Made by a program: the position numbers and the translations under genes
Part shown: one piece after another, positions 1 through 11,039 of the stretch
Numbering within the stretch: the stretch's first letter is position 1
How the letters are laid out: each line of letters starts with the position of its first letter
Notes under the pieces: model-generated
What the model was told of the DNA's origin: nothing
Database searches by the model: none
Seen by the model: the letters and a program-made list of their open reading frames with translations, nothing else
Assembly (NCBI GenBank): GCA_016801845.1
Contig: CM028931.1
Coordinates: forward strand, 18,616,302 to 18,680,301
Length of the DNA: 64,000 nucleotides
Direction: 5' to 3'
Source: Polydactylus sextarius
Lineage: Eukaryota > Chordata > Actinopteri > Polynemidae

Positions 1-364
1 TCAACTTTCACAGCGTCAGACTCTTCAACCACAACAACAACAACAACGACATCGAGGATGCAGAATCACCGAGCTGCTGCAGAAATAAAATCAATCATGA
101 AATATTAAAAAGAACACGGAGAAGGAGGAAGACACATAGAAAATAAAAAGATCTGATAGCAGAAGAAAGACGAGGCTCGTTTGTCTTCTTCAGGACGACG
201 ATCATTTATCACAGCTCATTTATCACAGCTCATCAGAACCATGACAGCTCCATGACAACATCCTCACAGATGACTTCCTCTTTGTTTCTGCATCGAACAG
301 ATCCTGGATCAGAGTAAAGGTCTGTCTCCTTCTCAGAGGATTACCGTCCTGAGTCTCTCCGAGC
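1..364. other. Unassigned non-coding DNA
   Basis: No coding frame, RNA gene or mobile element is recognisable. It contains a short ACA-rich run near 30-48 and a local 14-bp duplication (TTTATCACAGCTCA) near 204-231. Nothing else stands out. Confidence 0.5.
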
Positions 365-455
365 GACAAGGACCAGGACTGGGACCAGGACTAGGACCAG
401 AACCATGACCAGGACCAGGACCAGGACCGGGACCATGACCAGGACCAGGACATGC
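365..455. repeat. GGACCA-type hexanucleotide array
   Basis: Imperfect tandem copies of GGACCA with GGGACCA and GACCAT variants. The same simple motif recurs near 9075-9118 and 9270-9290. The reverse-strand frame through it reads as WSWSRS repeats and is not a protein gene. Confidence 0.8.
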
Positions 456-1369
456 CGGTCACATCCAGTCCTGACTCACACGCCTGGTGCCGGCGTCTGA
501 TAGTCCACTTTATCCTCCTCTGTCTCTCTGTTCCCACCTGTTCCCGGCCTCCGGCTTTCTGATGTGTGAGCAGGAGAAAGAGGCGAAGCCAGATGAGCTG
601 CTCTGCACATGAAAAGGATGAATTTGTGCTCTTTGTGTGTCTCGTTTGCCTCGTGCTCATTATCTCCCAGTCTTTTATCAACAGCATTTTTTCTTTTTAG
701 CTGTAAAACCTTTTTCCTTCCTGGCTGGGTGATGACGACTCTGCTGCCTCCTGATCACGACGAGCGGCGATCACCTGAAAGACCATGGGTTTAAACTCAG
801 GTTACGTCACCAGATGGTTAAAGATATTAGAGGTTAAATCAGAACCGGTGGTAGAAGTCCATGCAGCAGACAACCTGGCGGTCGCAGCCTCAGGATCGAT
901 GTCCTGACCCTGGATCAGATCTGAACATGTAGAGTCAGAGAATAATCATTAATCAGGGTTCGTCCTCCGAGGACTGAGATTATTTGTGGAAAGTTTCAGC
1001 CTCTCCGACCGCTCCACACTCTGTAGCCGGTTTTATTCCCGGTAGTCGGCATCAATGTTTAATGTGGATCTCACTTGCTGCATTATATCGCTGCAAATAA
1101 TCTTGTTAAAAGTGGGAGACTATCTAACGGAGGAGAACCATTATAAACCATTAAAATCAACGCTTTTATTTAGCACAGAGACACAGAAGATGACAAATGG
1201 GCGCTGGTGTGTTTCCTTATTACTGAGCTGCTGGTAGACGCTTCTTAAAGTGGCGCCTGTCTCACACGAGAAGAAGAAGAAGAAGCCTGAAGCCTCCAGA
1301 TGTTTGTTGTTGTTGAGGTGAATCGACATCAACCGCATGGTTTGGTTGGTGGACGTGAAGACTGGAGTC
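456..1369. other. Unassigned non-coding DNA
   Basis: Short open frames only, none with a recognisable domain or splice context. A GAAGAAGAAG run lies near 1270. No repeat or RNA structure was recognised. Confidence 0.45.
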
Positions 1370-1390
1370 TTTCTGCCCCCTGCTGGTTGG
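1370..1390 (-). promoter_or_regulatory. Candidate CTCF site
   Basis: The + strand reads TGCCCCCTGCTGG. Its reverse complement CCAGCAGGGGGCA matches the known vertebrate CTCF core (CCASYAGRKGGCRS). Binding is inference; only the motif is seen. Confidence 0.4.
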
Positions 1391-2182
1391 TGGAAACGTT
1401 TAAAACGAAGAAGACGTTGATGATTCCTGAGAGACGTCTCCTCCTCCTCTTCCTCTCATTGTGCGGTTCGAATCCTCCGTCGTCGTCTCCAGCTCCAGTG
1501 TTACCGTACGTCGGCTGTAATCCTCTCCTCTGAACGATCCCCGTTTTTTTATCCTTCTCCAGATGGAAAATCACCTGCTTTTCAGGAAGAGATAATCAGA
1601 CGACTGTTGGCAGCAAAGCAACAGTTCTGAAAAAAAAAATCCTTCCAATTTCTCCACATGGAGGTGAAGTTACATGGTGTTTAACGAGGCCTGAAATGTG
1701 TTTTACATCACTGGAAGTTATTTTTACACCTGCAAACCAAATTGGCCTCTGTGCATGTAAAGATGTTTTAACGTTTTAAAATGGAGACTTAATGTCTATA
1801 AAGTGTAGCCACAGCAGCTCTGAACAGCCTCAGTTTTGTAGAGAAACATTAAAAACCTGCAGGTATTTTGAGGCGGAGAAACATTTTTCTTCTGTGCATC
1901 AAGACGAATAAGAGCTGGCTGATTAAATCATCGAGTCTTTAAGGTAAAGCGGGTGATTAAGACGTTGCCATTTTCAGTTTGGTCTTAATTTGTCCTCATT
2001 ACTTCCTGATTGATCCGATGTTAAATGTTTAGATTTGACATTTACTCCGCGGGCTTCATTAGAGCGTCTGTCTGTTTGTCTCTTCATCATCGGAGAAAGT
2101 TCAGGACGAAATCAGCCACATTGTGTTGATAAGAGAAAAAAGACGAGAGAGAAGAGACAGAGACGAGCAGCTGCTGTGACGA
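1391..2182. other. Unassigned non-coding DNA
   Basis: Mixed-composition DNA with no supported gene. A B-box-like GGTTCGAATCC occurs at 1465-1475, but there is no A box or cloverleaf around it, so it is not called as a tRNA or SINE. Confidence 0.45.
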
Positions 2183-2296
2183 GTCTCTGAGATGCAAAGA
2201 TACAAAGATACAGAGTCTCTGTATCTTTGTATCTGTCTTTGTATCTTTGTATCTTTGTATCTCTGTCTTTGTATCTTTGTATCTTTGTATCTCTGC
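2183..2296. repeat. GTATCTTT minisatellite with perfect inverted repeat
   Basis: Tandem GTATCTTT/GTATCTCT units of about 9-10 bp. At the left end the orientation flips: 2198-2215 is the exact reverse complement of 2217-2234 (18-bp arms, one base between), which could form a cruciform or hairpin. The open frame on the minus strand (RYKDRDTKIQ repeats) is an artefact. Confidence 0.85.
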
Positions 2297-3042
2297 GTCT
2301 CACGTCAGCAGCTGTGATGTCATCCCGTCGTAAACATTTACGAGCCGCCGTGTCCAGGTCACGTTTTAATGATGATCACAGGCTCAGCTGAGACAAATCA
2401 TTTTACGTCTTAGTTCTAATTAAAGGTGTAAAAGTTAATTGTTGGTCAGGTTTCAATAAAAACCTCGGTCTCATGAATTAACCTGCAGCGACCGGCGTCG
2501 TGACCCGGCAGCTAATTATAAACCTCGTTAGCTCCTCGGTCTTTGACTCTCAGCGTCTTATTTTTCATATTTTTGTCTCAAGACATTTTTCTATATAAAC
2601 CAGATGGCTGCAGTTAGACACGGCGCAGGAAGAGACAGAGAGATTTAAAAAAAGAAGGAAAAGTCAGAACAGGTTGTTTGGTGATGAAGACGGCGATGAG
2701 TGGGATGAAGGTTTCAAAGGTCACATGACAGGAAGTGGAGACATTCCAACAACAAACCTTTTGATCTTTGGAATCAGAGACTTTTTAAAGTAAAAGTAGA
2801 AGATTTACACCAGGAAACAGACTATTTAAAACTGGATTCATCTAGTAAAGGATCAGTTTACCTTCCTGTTTGAGGTGGTCATGTGACTCCTGGTCTCCTG
2901 GTGCATTGTGGGAAACGCTGCAACCTGCAACAACGTCACAAAGAAAATTTACTGGTTCAAACGTTTGATGAAGTGAAACTAGGACTTCCTCTCAAGAATC
3001 AACCTCACACAATTAAATCTTTAAACACGGAACTGAAATATC
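2297..3042. other. Unassigned non-coding DNA
   Basis: AT-leaning sequence with no supported coding or RNA feature. An AP-1/GATA-like background is present but nothing is clustered. Confidence 0.4.
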
Positions 3043-3105
3043 AATCAATCAATCAATCAATCAATCAACCAATCAACCAATCAACCAGTCAGTCAGTCAC
3101 AACAA
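3043..3105. repeat. (CAAT)n microsatellite
   Basis: CAATCAAT units pass into CAACCAAT and CAGTCAGT variants. Simple imperfect tetranucleotide repeat. Confidence 0.85.
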
Positions 3106-4034
3106 GTAGTTTATCACACACCTGAACAGGTGAAGGAGCAGTCACATGTCTTCTTCTTCTGTGGTAACAACAGCTCCCCCTTGTGACCTCCTGACTTCAT
3201 CAGACCAAACTAATCAATCATGATCTGTGAACTAGTCATTGATCGTTGATCGATGATGGTAAAGATCAGTGTTTATTTCCTCTGATTGTCAGTAAAACCT
3301 CGTCATGTCACTTCTGTCTTTGTGTTTAAAGAAGAAAGTAAAGAGAGATGTAGTGAGTTTCACCACAGGTTGGACGGTGTAGCTGCTGTCGTTTCATTTC
3401 CTTTTTACTTTTATTAAAGATTAAAGACTCGTTCTCGTCTGAGACATAAAAACAACGTGTGGACGCCGTGAATCAGCTGCTGTTTTTAGATGTTTTTACC
3501 TTCGACACGTCTCTGAGTGAGGAGACGTCATCGGTCAGACGTCGGTGCTGTGTATCTGATGAAAGCTGCTGGATAAAGTCTCAGATAACGAGTTGAAGAG
3601 TAAAACCATGAAGGTGTGAGGGTCTTTACTGCCTCTGACTCTGTCACCAACCACCACCACAGAGAAGAGCTGACATCCTCCAGAAAACACCGAGCTGACG
3701 AAGACCCCCGCTGAGACCGAGGACAGGAAGTGTGATCGTCACCTTCACAATAAAAGCTGACATCTGGATGTTGACGTGTTTGTTTCAAACTGATCGAACC
3801 GATGATGACGCTTGTTTCGTTTCATTTTGTCGAGACATTTTCAATTTGTAGATAAGAGAAAATAAACGGATTCAACTTTTATCTTCTTCATGTTTCCAGC
3901 TTTTTTATTTTTAGTGAAAAGATTTAATGTGAAATCTGAACGATCTTGTTTCTTCTCTGAGCTTCGATTTTATCGCTTGTTTGGTTTATTCACAGTGAAT
4001 TAAAAGGTCTCAGGAGAACCGTTGTCGACGGACC
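3106..4034. other. Unassigned non-coding DNA
   Basis: No gene is supported. A weak CTCF-like string (AGCTCCCCCTTGTGACC) lies near 3172-3188, with two departures from the core. Confidence 0.4.
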
Positions 4035-4110
4035 TTCCTCTTCATCACCTCCTCCTCTTCATCACCTCCTCCTCTTCATCACCTCCTCCTCTTCATCACC
4101 TCCTCCAGCT
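4035..4110. repeat. 17-bp minisatellite
   Basis: About four near-perfect copies of CACCTCCTCCTCTTCAT in a pyrimidine-rich tract. Confidence 0.85.
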
Positions 4111-4193
4111 CCATCTGTTTCCAGTGAAGAGTCGATGTCCTTCATCATCAACATCATCGATTTGCTCTGAGGTTTGGTTCAGTTCCTTACATC

Positions 4194-4253
<60 letters not shown>
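4194..4253. repeat. (GAT)20 microsatellite
   Basis: Uninterrupted GAT trinucleotide run of 60 bp. The reverse-strand poly-Ser frame through it is an artefact. Confidence 0.95.
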
Positions 4254-4648
4254 CCACCAGAGTCTGATCCACATCCTGGTCCAGATCTGGGTCTGAAGTG
4301 ATTTATCATCTTTTCCTGATCTTCTATAAGTTGATTTATCTTCTTATAAAAGACGATAAATCTTGTCAGACTCGTGTGATTGGAGGTTTTATTTGGTGTG
4401 AACATGTTGGCGATGAATCTCCAGATGTTCCAGATGTTTCTGTCTCTTCCTGGAGCCTCATGGATCAGTGTCGGAGTCTGAACAAAGAAAGAAAAGACCT
4501 GTCAGGACAACGTCTGAAGGTTTTTACGTCGCCGTCTTCTCTGTTCACTGAACCTGATGAAGAGGAAGAGTCGAGGGAGGTTTCCTCGTGTTTCCTGGAA
4601 ACAGATGACTTCATCTTCATCTTCATCTCACATTCATCCTCTGTGCTT
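4254..4648. other. Unassigned non-coding DNA
   Basis: Contains a 117-codon + strand open frame from 4298 with no recognisable domain and no codon-use or splice evidence. Treated as non-coding. Confidence 0.4.
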
Positions 4649-4667
4649 TAGCTCCCCCTGGTGGCTG
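4649..4667 (-). promoter_or_regulatory. Candidate CTCF site (strong motif match)
   Basis: The + strand TAGCTCCCCCTGGTGGCTG is the reverse complement of CAGCCACCAGGGGGAGCTA, close to the extended vertebrate CTCF consensus. This is the best CTCF-like motif in the window. Occupancy is not known. Confidence 0.5.
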
Positions 4668-5075
4668 AAAGCTGCAGAAACTATGAGAGCGTGACGCTTC
4701 ACTTGTTTCATCATCTGGACAATTTCTTCTTCTTCTTCTTCTTTTTAAAACATCTGTGAGTGTTTGAAGTTTCACTTTATGTATCAACCAACCACCAAAG
4801 ACAAAAAAAAAACAACCAATGTCACGTTTCAGGTTTGAACTCAGAAGCAGAAAATCAACAGTTTGTTTCAGTTTCCTGCAGAAAATGTGACACAACAACT
4901 AAAGAAAAGACCTGATCGGTTTGGTTGATGCAGCTGTTTCCAGATGTTAATCAGCTCCAGAGGATTAAATCTCAGGTCTAATTATCCTGACTGACCATCT
5001 CCAGACTTTACTTCATTCATTCATTCAAACAGTTCAATGATGTGAAGTAGAAAAGAAACAGAAATAAAAACACTT
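4668..5075. other. Unassigned non-coding DNA
   Basis: Nothing recognised beyond A-runs and a short TTC run near 4728. Confidence 0.4.
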
Positions 5076-5905
5076 GAAAATGTAGAAATGTGAAAAAAAA
5101 AACACTGAAACTTTCAGAAAAATGTTTAGAAAGTTAGAAAACTTCAACATATTGTCAAATTATTTAAACACTAAACACTTTACTTTATATCTGAAGTATT
5201 TTAAAGTACTACAGATGTGTATTAATGTTGTATAAATGTACCCGCAGCTCTTTCCTTATTATCTTCATGTGTAGTTGTAGTATTTGTACCTGTGTAGTAT
5301 TTTACTGTTAAAGTACAGAACTACCACTACTACTGTTAGTTCTAGTAGTACTAACTACTACTACTACTAATGTGTAGAAATATTAATAAAAAAGACTGAA
5401 ACTTTTAGAAAAACGTCCCAGAAACACTTTTAAAACTGTAAAAAAAAAAAAAAATCACTAAAATTCAATTATTGTCAAATTACTGAAACATAAAACACTT
5501 TGTGTGGAATATACTTTATGTTTGAAGTAAATTGAAGAAGTAGAGATGTACTGTTTGTGTATTTTTAAGTATCTAGTCAAAGATAATGTTCTTTAGATGT
5601 GCTCACTTCTGTTAAAGCTCATTTTACTACATTTAAATATATATTTTTATCTGTTTGTGCAGCTCTTTCCTTATTATCTTCATGTAGTTTTACAGTGTAG
5701 TTGTTGTATTTGTACGTGTTTAGTTTTTCACTGTTAAAGTACAGAACTACCAGCTCATTAATGTGTAGAAATGTGAATAAAAAACAGTTAAAAATCCATT
5801 AAAATCCAACGTACAGTCAAACTATTGAAACATGAAACACTTTGTAGCTAATATACTTTATAGTTGTAGTATTTTACTGTTAAAGAAACAGTTTACTTCA
5901 TTAAA
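5076..5905. repeat. Three-copy diverged tandem duplication (~300-385 bp unit)
   Basis: Copies begin near 5080, 5375 and 5760. Shared landmarks include TGAAACTTT.AGAAAAA, TTGTCAAATTA.T.AAACA, CTCTTTCCTTATTATCTTCA (5250 and 5662 regions), and TGTTAAAGTACAGAACTACC (5307 and 5733 regions). Copies differ by substitutions and indels, so the duplication is old. No coding potential is seen. Confidence 0.75.
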
Positions 5906-6596
5906 ACACGTGTTTGATTTAATACTTTTAACGTTTCCATCCTGTACAGCAGCAGATGTGGTGTTTTCCTGGTGTTTATTTGACTCTAACGTCGTATAAA
6001 ATCCATTATTTAAATGAAATCAGTGCCGTGTTTTTATGAATAAAATCTCATTGTATTTAAATGCGACTTGGTCTCAGCTTCTTTCTTAAATCTGAAAAGT
6101 AATGAAGACGATGAGAAGAGCAACAACATTAACATAAGTGATGTTCTGCTCATTGTTCAAGACAGAAACACATTTTCTTTTGATTTAATCAGAGATTCAA
6201 CCATCGTCCCTCTACAACGAGACAGATGTTGGGGAAGTGCAGCTGTGATTTCACGCTTTAATGACGACAAACACACAAACACACGTTTCATTAAAACAGG
6301 AAGCGAAGAGACGAGAAGCAGCAGAAGGAGACGTCTGTTTAACCATAAACACCAACTCTAATAATAGTGATATCGAATACCAAATAGTTAACAATGAAAG
6401 TAAATGGGGCAGTCAGACAAACGTATCTAAACTGTCATTTTTTAACCACTAATAAAGCTCAAAACATCACTTCACTTCAGCAGTAGCATGAATAGGGTCC
6501 CTACACATAAACTGAAGTACTGATAACTTAGTAAGTGAACCCAGAGTTTATTAAAACACTGTTTTACAAGACTTACCCAACGTCTGGTTTTATAAC
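5906..6596. other. Unassigned non-coding DNA
   Basis: AT-rich sequence with a short open frame at 6068-6361 that has no recognisable domain. No repeats or RNAs were identified. Confidence 0.4.
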
Positions 6597-6712
6597 AACT
6601 GGTGATGAAGGATGTTCCACATCAGCAGATTCATCATTTTACATTTTCTGTGAACAACAGAAACATGTTGAATTCTGCTGATGGTCTGGAACATTCTTCA
6701 TCACCACCAGTT
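6597..6712. repeat. Imperfect inverted repeat (hairpin-forming)
   Basis: The left arm at 6597-6628 and right arm at 6675-6712 are imperfect reverse complements (AACTGGTGATGAAG against CTTCATCACCACCAGTT, and GATGTTCCA against TGGAACAT). The spacer is about 46 bp. It could be a remnant foldback element, but no target-site duplication was identified. Confidence 0.6.
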
Positions 6713-7740
6713 CTGGACCAGTTCTGGACCTGGTCTGGATCAACTCAGACTCTATGTTTGTGACTTTTTATTTCTCCAATTTTCACTCCAACTCAAAGAT
6801 GAACATTTTAGTTTTTTGTTGTCACTTTTCAGACAAAATGTCCAATAGAATAAAAGTGATGTTTCATGAAATGCAGCTCAAAGCAGCAGCTGTTTCACAT
6901 CAGCAGATTCATCATTTTCCTGGTTCCTTCACAGACTCATCGGCCTGTTGTTCAGGTAAACATCCAGGTAAATGAAGTGGAGGTAAAGTTGAGCTGAGTT
7001 GATTAAATGTGCTGCAGAGCATGTGACTGTAGCAGATACGATGATGATTCTAGTTCAGTGGTTGAAGATGTTGAGATGTTTTAGAGTCCAGACGTCCAAC
7101 GACCTCGTTAACCAACTAACTCGTTAACAAACTGTTCAAACTCCTTCAGGTGGACGTTTCTAAAACAACAGATAAAAAGCTCCTTCATGAACCTATTTCT
7201 GTCTGTGTTGATTTCATCTAATTAAACCTGCAGTGTTTTATGATCATTTACTGTGAAAACTTTCAAAAACTGCATTTTGAATTTCAGTGATGTTTCCTGC
7301 AGACGGGTGTAACCTTTAAAAACTAATGTCACTAAAACTTTCATTGTTTTTAATCTGCAGCTGCAACATCTGAAACATGTTGACGTGAAGAAACAAAACA
7401 ACCTCAACGAGTTTCGTTGTGCAGCAGATTCAAACCTGCAGCTTCAGCTGACCAGGATGTTGTTTTCATTTCACAGCTGATTTTAAAACGTCATCACTTC
7501 CTGTTAAAGCTCAGAGACTAAAACGATCACTTCCTGCTCCTGATCCACCGCAGGTCAACATTTAATCAGCCACGTCGTTTAAAGACTCTGGTGAAAGTTG
7601 AACTTCTGTTCCACGTGATGCAGCTGCAGATTAAAACACATGTAACTAAACAAAGAAAGTTTTTAAACTGTAGTTTATCTCAGTCTGAAGGAAACATCAC
7701 GTGATTTATGTTAAACGTTTGTGCTGCAGAAACAAAACGT
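6713..7740. other. Unassigned non-coding DNA
   Basis: Includes a partial copy of the CATCAGCAGATTCATCATTT string (6898 region; first copy at 6621), suggesting small-scale duplication. No gene supported. Confidence 0.4.
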
Positions 7741-7820
7741 CTCCTCCTCTCCTCCTCCTCCTCTCCTCCTCCTCTCCTCCTCTCCTCCTCCTCTACTCCT
7801 CCTCCTCTCCTCCTCCAGCA
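7741..7820. repeat. (CCT)n pyrimidine tract
   Basis: Imperfect CCT/CTC repeats, almost pure pyrimidine on the + strand, directly upstream of the CpG-rich promoter-like block. Such tracts are common near vertebrate promoters, which fits the neighbouring call. Confidence 0.85.
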
Positions 7821-7839
7821 GCAGCAGAAGGGAGGAAAC

Positions 7840-7971
7840 TCAGCGGATTTGAGACGCGGCCGGTGACGCAGCGTTTCCTGCTGCAGCTTCAACCAATCAC
7901 AGTCCACGATCAAACTTTGTAAACAAGTCTCACGCGCTGGTTTAAAGCTCCTCCGGAGTGTGTGAGCGCGT
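7840..7971 (+). promoter_or_regulatory. Candidate CpG-rich promoter with CCAAT and TATA-like boxes
   Basis: CpG density rises sharply here (GACGCGGCCGGTGACGC from about 7850). A canonical CCAAT box in AACCAATCAC sits at 7891-7900 and a TATA-like TTTAAAG at 7941-7947. That is the usual spacing for initiation near 7970. The CpG-rich stretch continues to about 8120 (CGCGCCGCGCGTAACG). A splice donor follows at 8026/8027. The elements are seen directly; promoter function is inference. Confidence 0.5.
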
Positions 7972-8026
7972 GTGTGAGTGTGTTTAAGTGTGTGTGAGCG
8001 AGTGAAGGACAACAACGGAGCAACAG
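7972..8026 (+). other. Candidate non-coding first exon (5'UTR) with splice donor
   Basis: The inferred exon starts about 25-30 bp after the TATA-like box and ends at CAACAG|GTGAGA (donor at 8026/8027), an excellent match to the vertebrate donor consensus. It contains no ATG, so it would be untranslated. No matching coding exon was recognised downstream, so the gene would have a long first intron reaching beyond the window, or the transcript is a lncRNA. Confidence 0.35.
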
Positions 8027-8135
8027 GTGAGACACAAAGTGTTTGTGTTTGTGTTTGTCCGCGATACGCGCCGCGCGTAACGTGCGTAACGAGTGTGTGA
8101 GAGAGTGTGAGCGTGACTCGTAGTAAACAGCTGTC

Positions 8136-8325
8136 AGTAGTAGTAGTAGTAGTAGTACTAGTAGTAGTAGTAGTGGAGCTAGTAGCAGTAGTAGTAGTGA
8201 TAGTATCAGTATCAGTAGTGTTATCAGTAGTACTATTAATAGTAGTAGTATCAGTAGTACTAGTAGCAGCAGTAGTAGTAGTAGTAGTATTATCAGTAGT
8301 ATCAGTAGTATCAGTATACGTGTGA
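8136..8325. repeat. Imperfect (AGT)n microsatellite
   Basis: GTA/AGT trinucleotide run with many single-base interruptions (AGTATC, AGCAGT). It gives a poly-Val open frame that is not a gene. Confidence 0.9.
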
Positions 8326-8384
8326 GCAGGGTGGAGGTCGACAGGTCTGAGTACGTCCCTGCTGGTCTAAGGTTGTTAGAGAGC

Positions 8385-8462
8385 CGAGTCTGATCCGGGT
8401 CTGATCTGGGTCTGATCTGGGTCAGATCAAGGTCAGATCCAGGTCAGATCCAGGTCAGAAAC
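8385..8462. repeat. GATCTGGGTCT / AGGTCAGATCC short tandem repeats
   Basis: Decamer-like units of GATC(T/C)GGGTCT pass into AGGTCAGATCC units. The two halves are roughly inverted relative to each other. This is the same GATC-rich family as at 10310-10335 and the large array at 48.7 kb. Confidence 0.7.
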
Positions 8463-9055
8463 CAGGGAGGTGGTTTTTTAGGAAACTGTTTGTGATGTTT
8501 TCAGAGTGTTTCTGGGTTCAGGTCCAGGTCCAGGTCCAGGTTCAGGTCTTGCTGTAGTTTTCTAGCTGTATCTGTTTCTGTGCTGCACCGTGTTGGCTCA
8601 GAGCGGATGTGGGGACAGATTTCACCATCTGCTCGCCCCCCAGCTGAGGAGGAGGAGGAAAAACTTCCTGCGGAGGCGTTTGCAGTTGTCGATGCTCTGA
8701 TAATCATCTTGACTGTAGCTTCTGTAGAAATGTGTCTGCTTGTCTGTGGTTTCTTCTCTTTTAACCATGAACATGTTGAAACAAAGTGAAACCAGACGGT
8801 GGAAGAATTTCTTCAATGTGAAATGTTGTAGTTTTGTAAACTGATTAGGGAGAGAAAGGTGTTTGTGTAACAACAACAACAACAACAGCGGCGTCGTCTC
8901 TGTTACATCGTCTCAACCACTGAGCGTTTCCTGTCTCTGACGGATCAACGACCAAGTGGTTTCTGGTTTTACTGTAAAGACTCAAACCATGACGATGATG
9001 TTGTTGTTTCCTCACAACCTCACAGTATCAGGTCCTTCAGAGGCTGGTTTAATGT
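8463..9055. other. Unassigned non-coding DNA with small CAGGTC repeat
   Basis: A GGTCCA/GGTTCA hexamer run lies at about 8517-8549 and an ACA run at 8870-8888. No gene supported. Confidence 0.45.
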
Positions 9056-9346
9056 GAGCTGGTCTGGTCTGAGAGGAGGAGGACCAGGACCAGGACCAGG
9101 ACCAGGGCCAGGACCAGGTCTGAGACTCTGCAGCTGTTGTGTAGAAACAACAGTTGGAAAACGTCCAGTGAACTGATGCTTCAGGTCGTTGATGTGATCA
9201 AATCATCAGTCGAGTTGTTTCCTATCAGATGCTGCAGGTTTGACAAGTTGATTTAATGTGTGTTGGTCTGGACCAGGACCAGGACCAGGTCTGAACTGAT
9301 GCTTCAGGTCGTTGATGTGATCAAGTCATCGATCGACTCGTCAGAT
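9056..9346. repeat. Two-copy tandem duplication (~123 bp) with GGACCA core
   Basis: TGGTCTG..GGACCAGGACC followed by AACTGATGCTTCAGGTCGTT occurs twice, with the second string at 9171 and 9294 (123-bp offset). Both copies continue into a GATGTGATCAA.TCATC string. Confidence 0.8.
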
Positions 9347-9817
9347 GATTGTTTTTCACTTGTTTTTATCTCGGTGATGATCTTCACGTCTGTGACGTCA
9401 AAACAAGCTCAGAGGAAGTTTTACAAACGTTTGACTTGTTTTCTTCAGAAGAACAAATGAACCATGAAAACCATCAGACTCCAATGAAAACTGTCTCCTT
9501 TAGTTTTAACGTCGTTGCAGAAAAAGAAACTTGTGGTTGCTGATTTCTCCTGTTTGTTGTTGATCAATGATCCAGTGTTTTAGTTCATAAATGATCAAAC
9601 TCTGACCTCTAGTGGTCGGAAAAGATTTTACAAACATGAGACCAAACCAGGAAGTTGGATGAAAAGAGATTTTTTACCTTGTTCTCATCGATAATTAGAT
9701 TTATTCTGATTTAATCACGTGATCAGTAGATGTTGCTTCTCTAAAGTTGTTTAAAATGTTTTTTAAAAAAGTTTCAGGAAACATTAAATTTACAACGTTT
9801 GCTGCTGTTCTCACTCG
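9347..9817. other. Unassigned non-coding DNA
   Basis: No supported gene or repeat. Confidence 0.4.
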
Positions 9818-9836
9818 TGACCACTAGATGGCAGAA
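9818..9836 (+). promoter_or_regulatory. Candidate CTCF site
   Basis: TGACCACTAGATGGCAGAA contains CCACTAGATGGCAG, an exact fit to the CCASYAGRKGGCRS core on the + strand. Binding is inferred from motif only. Confidence 0.45.
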
Positions 9837-10160
9837 AAGCGTTGGAGTTAAATAGAAACCAGAAGGTTAAAGGTTCATTCAGTCAGAAAATATGGACGTG
9901 AGGAGCATGTGTTGACGTTATGAAGTTATTAAAGATCTTCTGGGTCATTTCTACTGGTTAGAAACAAAACGTCTGCATCAGTGAAATGTTCTGAACGTTA
10001 GAGCCTCAGTTTATCACCAGAACGTGTCGATTATCACAGAAGATCAGATGTTAAAGACGTGTTAGTCCGACCTGGTGACCTCAACGTTCAGGCTCCTCAG
10101 GGACGTTTCCACCACATGTAAAACATATAAATAGAAAACATAAAAACATATAAAAACATA
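9837..10160. other. Unassigned non-coding DNA
   Basis: No feature recognised. Confidence 0.4.
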
Positions 10161-10775
10161 AAACTCTGATCCAGACTCTTGTGGACTAAATGTTGACGAA
10201 GGTGTGAAACTTTGACCTGATGCAGGTTCTGGGTTCGTCCACCTGGATGCAGATGATGCAGAAATCATCGTCTCATTTTAACAAGATGGACAGTGTCTCT
10301 GAGCAGAGTGAGACCTGGATCTGATCTGGATCAGATCTGAAGTGATCGTATGAAGAGAACTGAGGTTTATAACTTTTATTTCTGCAGCTTTGACGTTGGT
10401 TTGATGGATCATGACGATGTTGTTCTGGTGAAAGGTGCAGATATTAGATTATGTTCAGGATGTTCAGGATGTTCAGGAGTCAGTTGTAGCTAAGTCAACG
10501 TTCAGGTGACGTGTTCTAATCGATCCTCTGATCCAGACTCTGGTGGACTGTCTTTAAACTCAGGTTCATGCACAATGATTGTTTGTTTTCTAAAACTAAA
10601 CTGAGCTCGATTCAAAGCTGCTGCTCGTTTTCATCAGATCGTAACAGTGTCTCTGAGACCTGGATCTGAGTCTGGATCAGGTCTGAAGTGACTGCATGAA
10701 GAGAACTGAGGTTTATCATGTTTATGTCGGTCGTTGGTTTGATGTTGTTCTGGTGAAAGTTGCAGAATCGCTTCT
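10161..10775. repeat. Two-copy diverged tandem duplication (~360 bp unit)
   Basis: CTGATCCAGACTCT.GTGGACT occurs near 10165 and 10530. GTGTCTCTGAG..GACCTGGATCTGA occurs near 10290 and 10648. GAAGAGAACTGAGGTTTAT occurs near 10353 and 10699. GATGTTGTTCTGGTGAAAG occurs near 10417 and 10742. No coding potential is seen. Confidence 0.8.
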
Positions 10776-10848
10776 GTGTGATTCAGTAGAAACGGAGGTC
10801 GATCGTCTCACTTCTGTCCATGTGAACCTGCTGGAAATGAAGGATCCA

Positions 10849-10900
<52 letters not shown>
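10849..10900. repeat. (GCT)17 / CTG·CAG trinucleotide repeat
   Basis: Uninterrupted GCT run of about 17 units. It is an expansion-prone repeat class. The poly-Ala frame through it is not supported as a gene. Confidence 0.95.
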
Positions 10901-10936
10901 ACTTCACCATGACGTCAAAACTGAGCCCCTCCAACA

Positions 10937-10962
10937 CACACACACACACACACACACACGCT
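10937..10962. repeat. (CA)n microsatellite
   Basis: About 13 CA units. Confidence 0.95.
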
Positions 10963-11039
10963 CACACTCGTTAATTTACAGTAACTCCCAGTTTCCTGGA
11001 AAGTGGAGCAAAGGTCAGAGAAGCTTAATGTGACGAAGC

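Noticed and set aside
1465..1475. tRNA/SINE B-box-like GGTTCGAATCC
   Set aside because: No A box 30-60 bp upstream and no cloverleaf stems.
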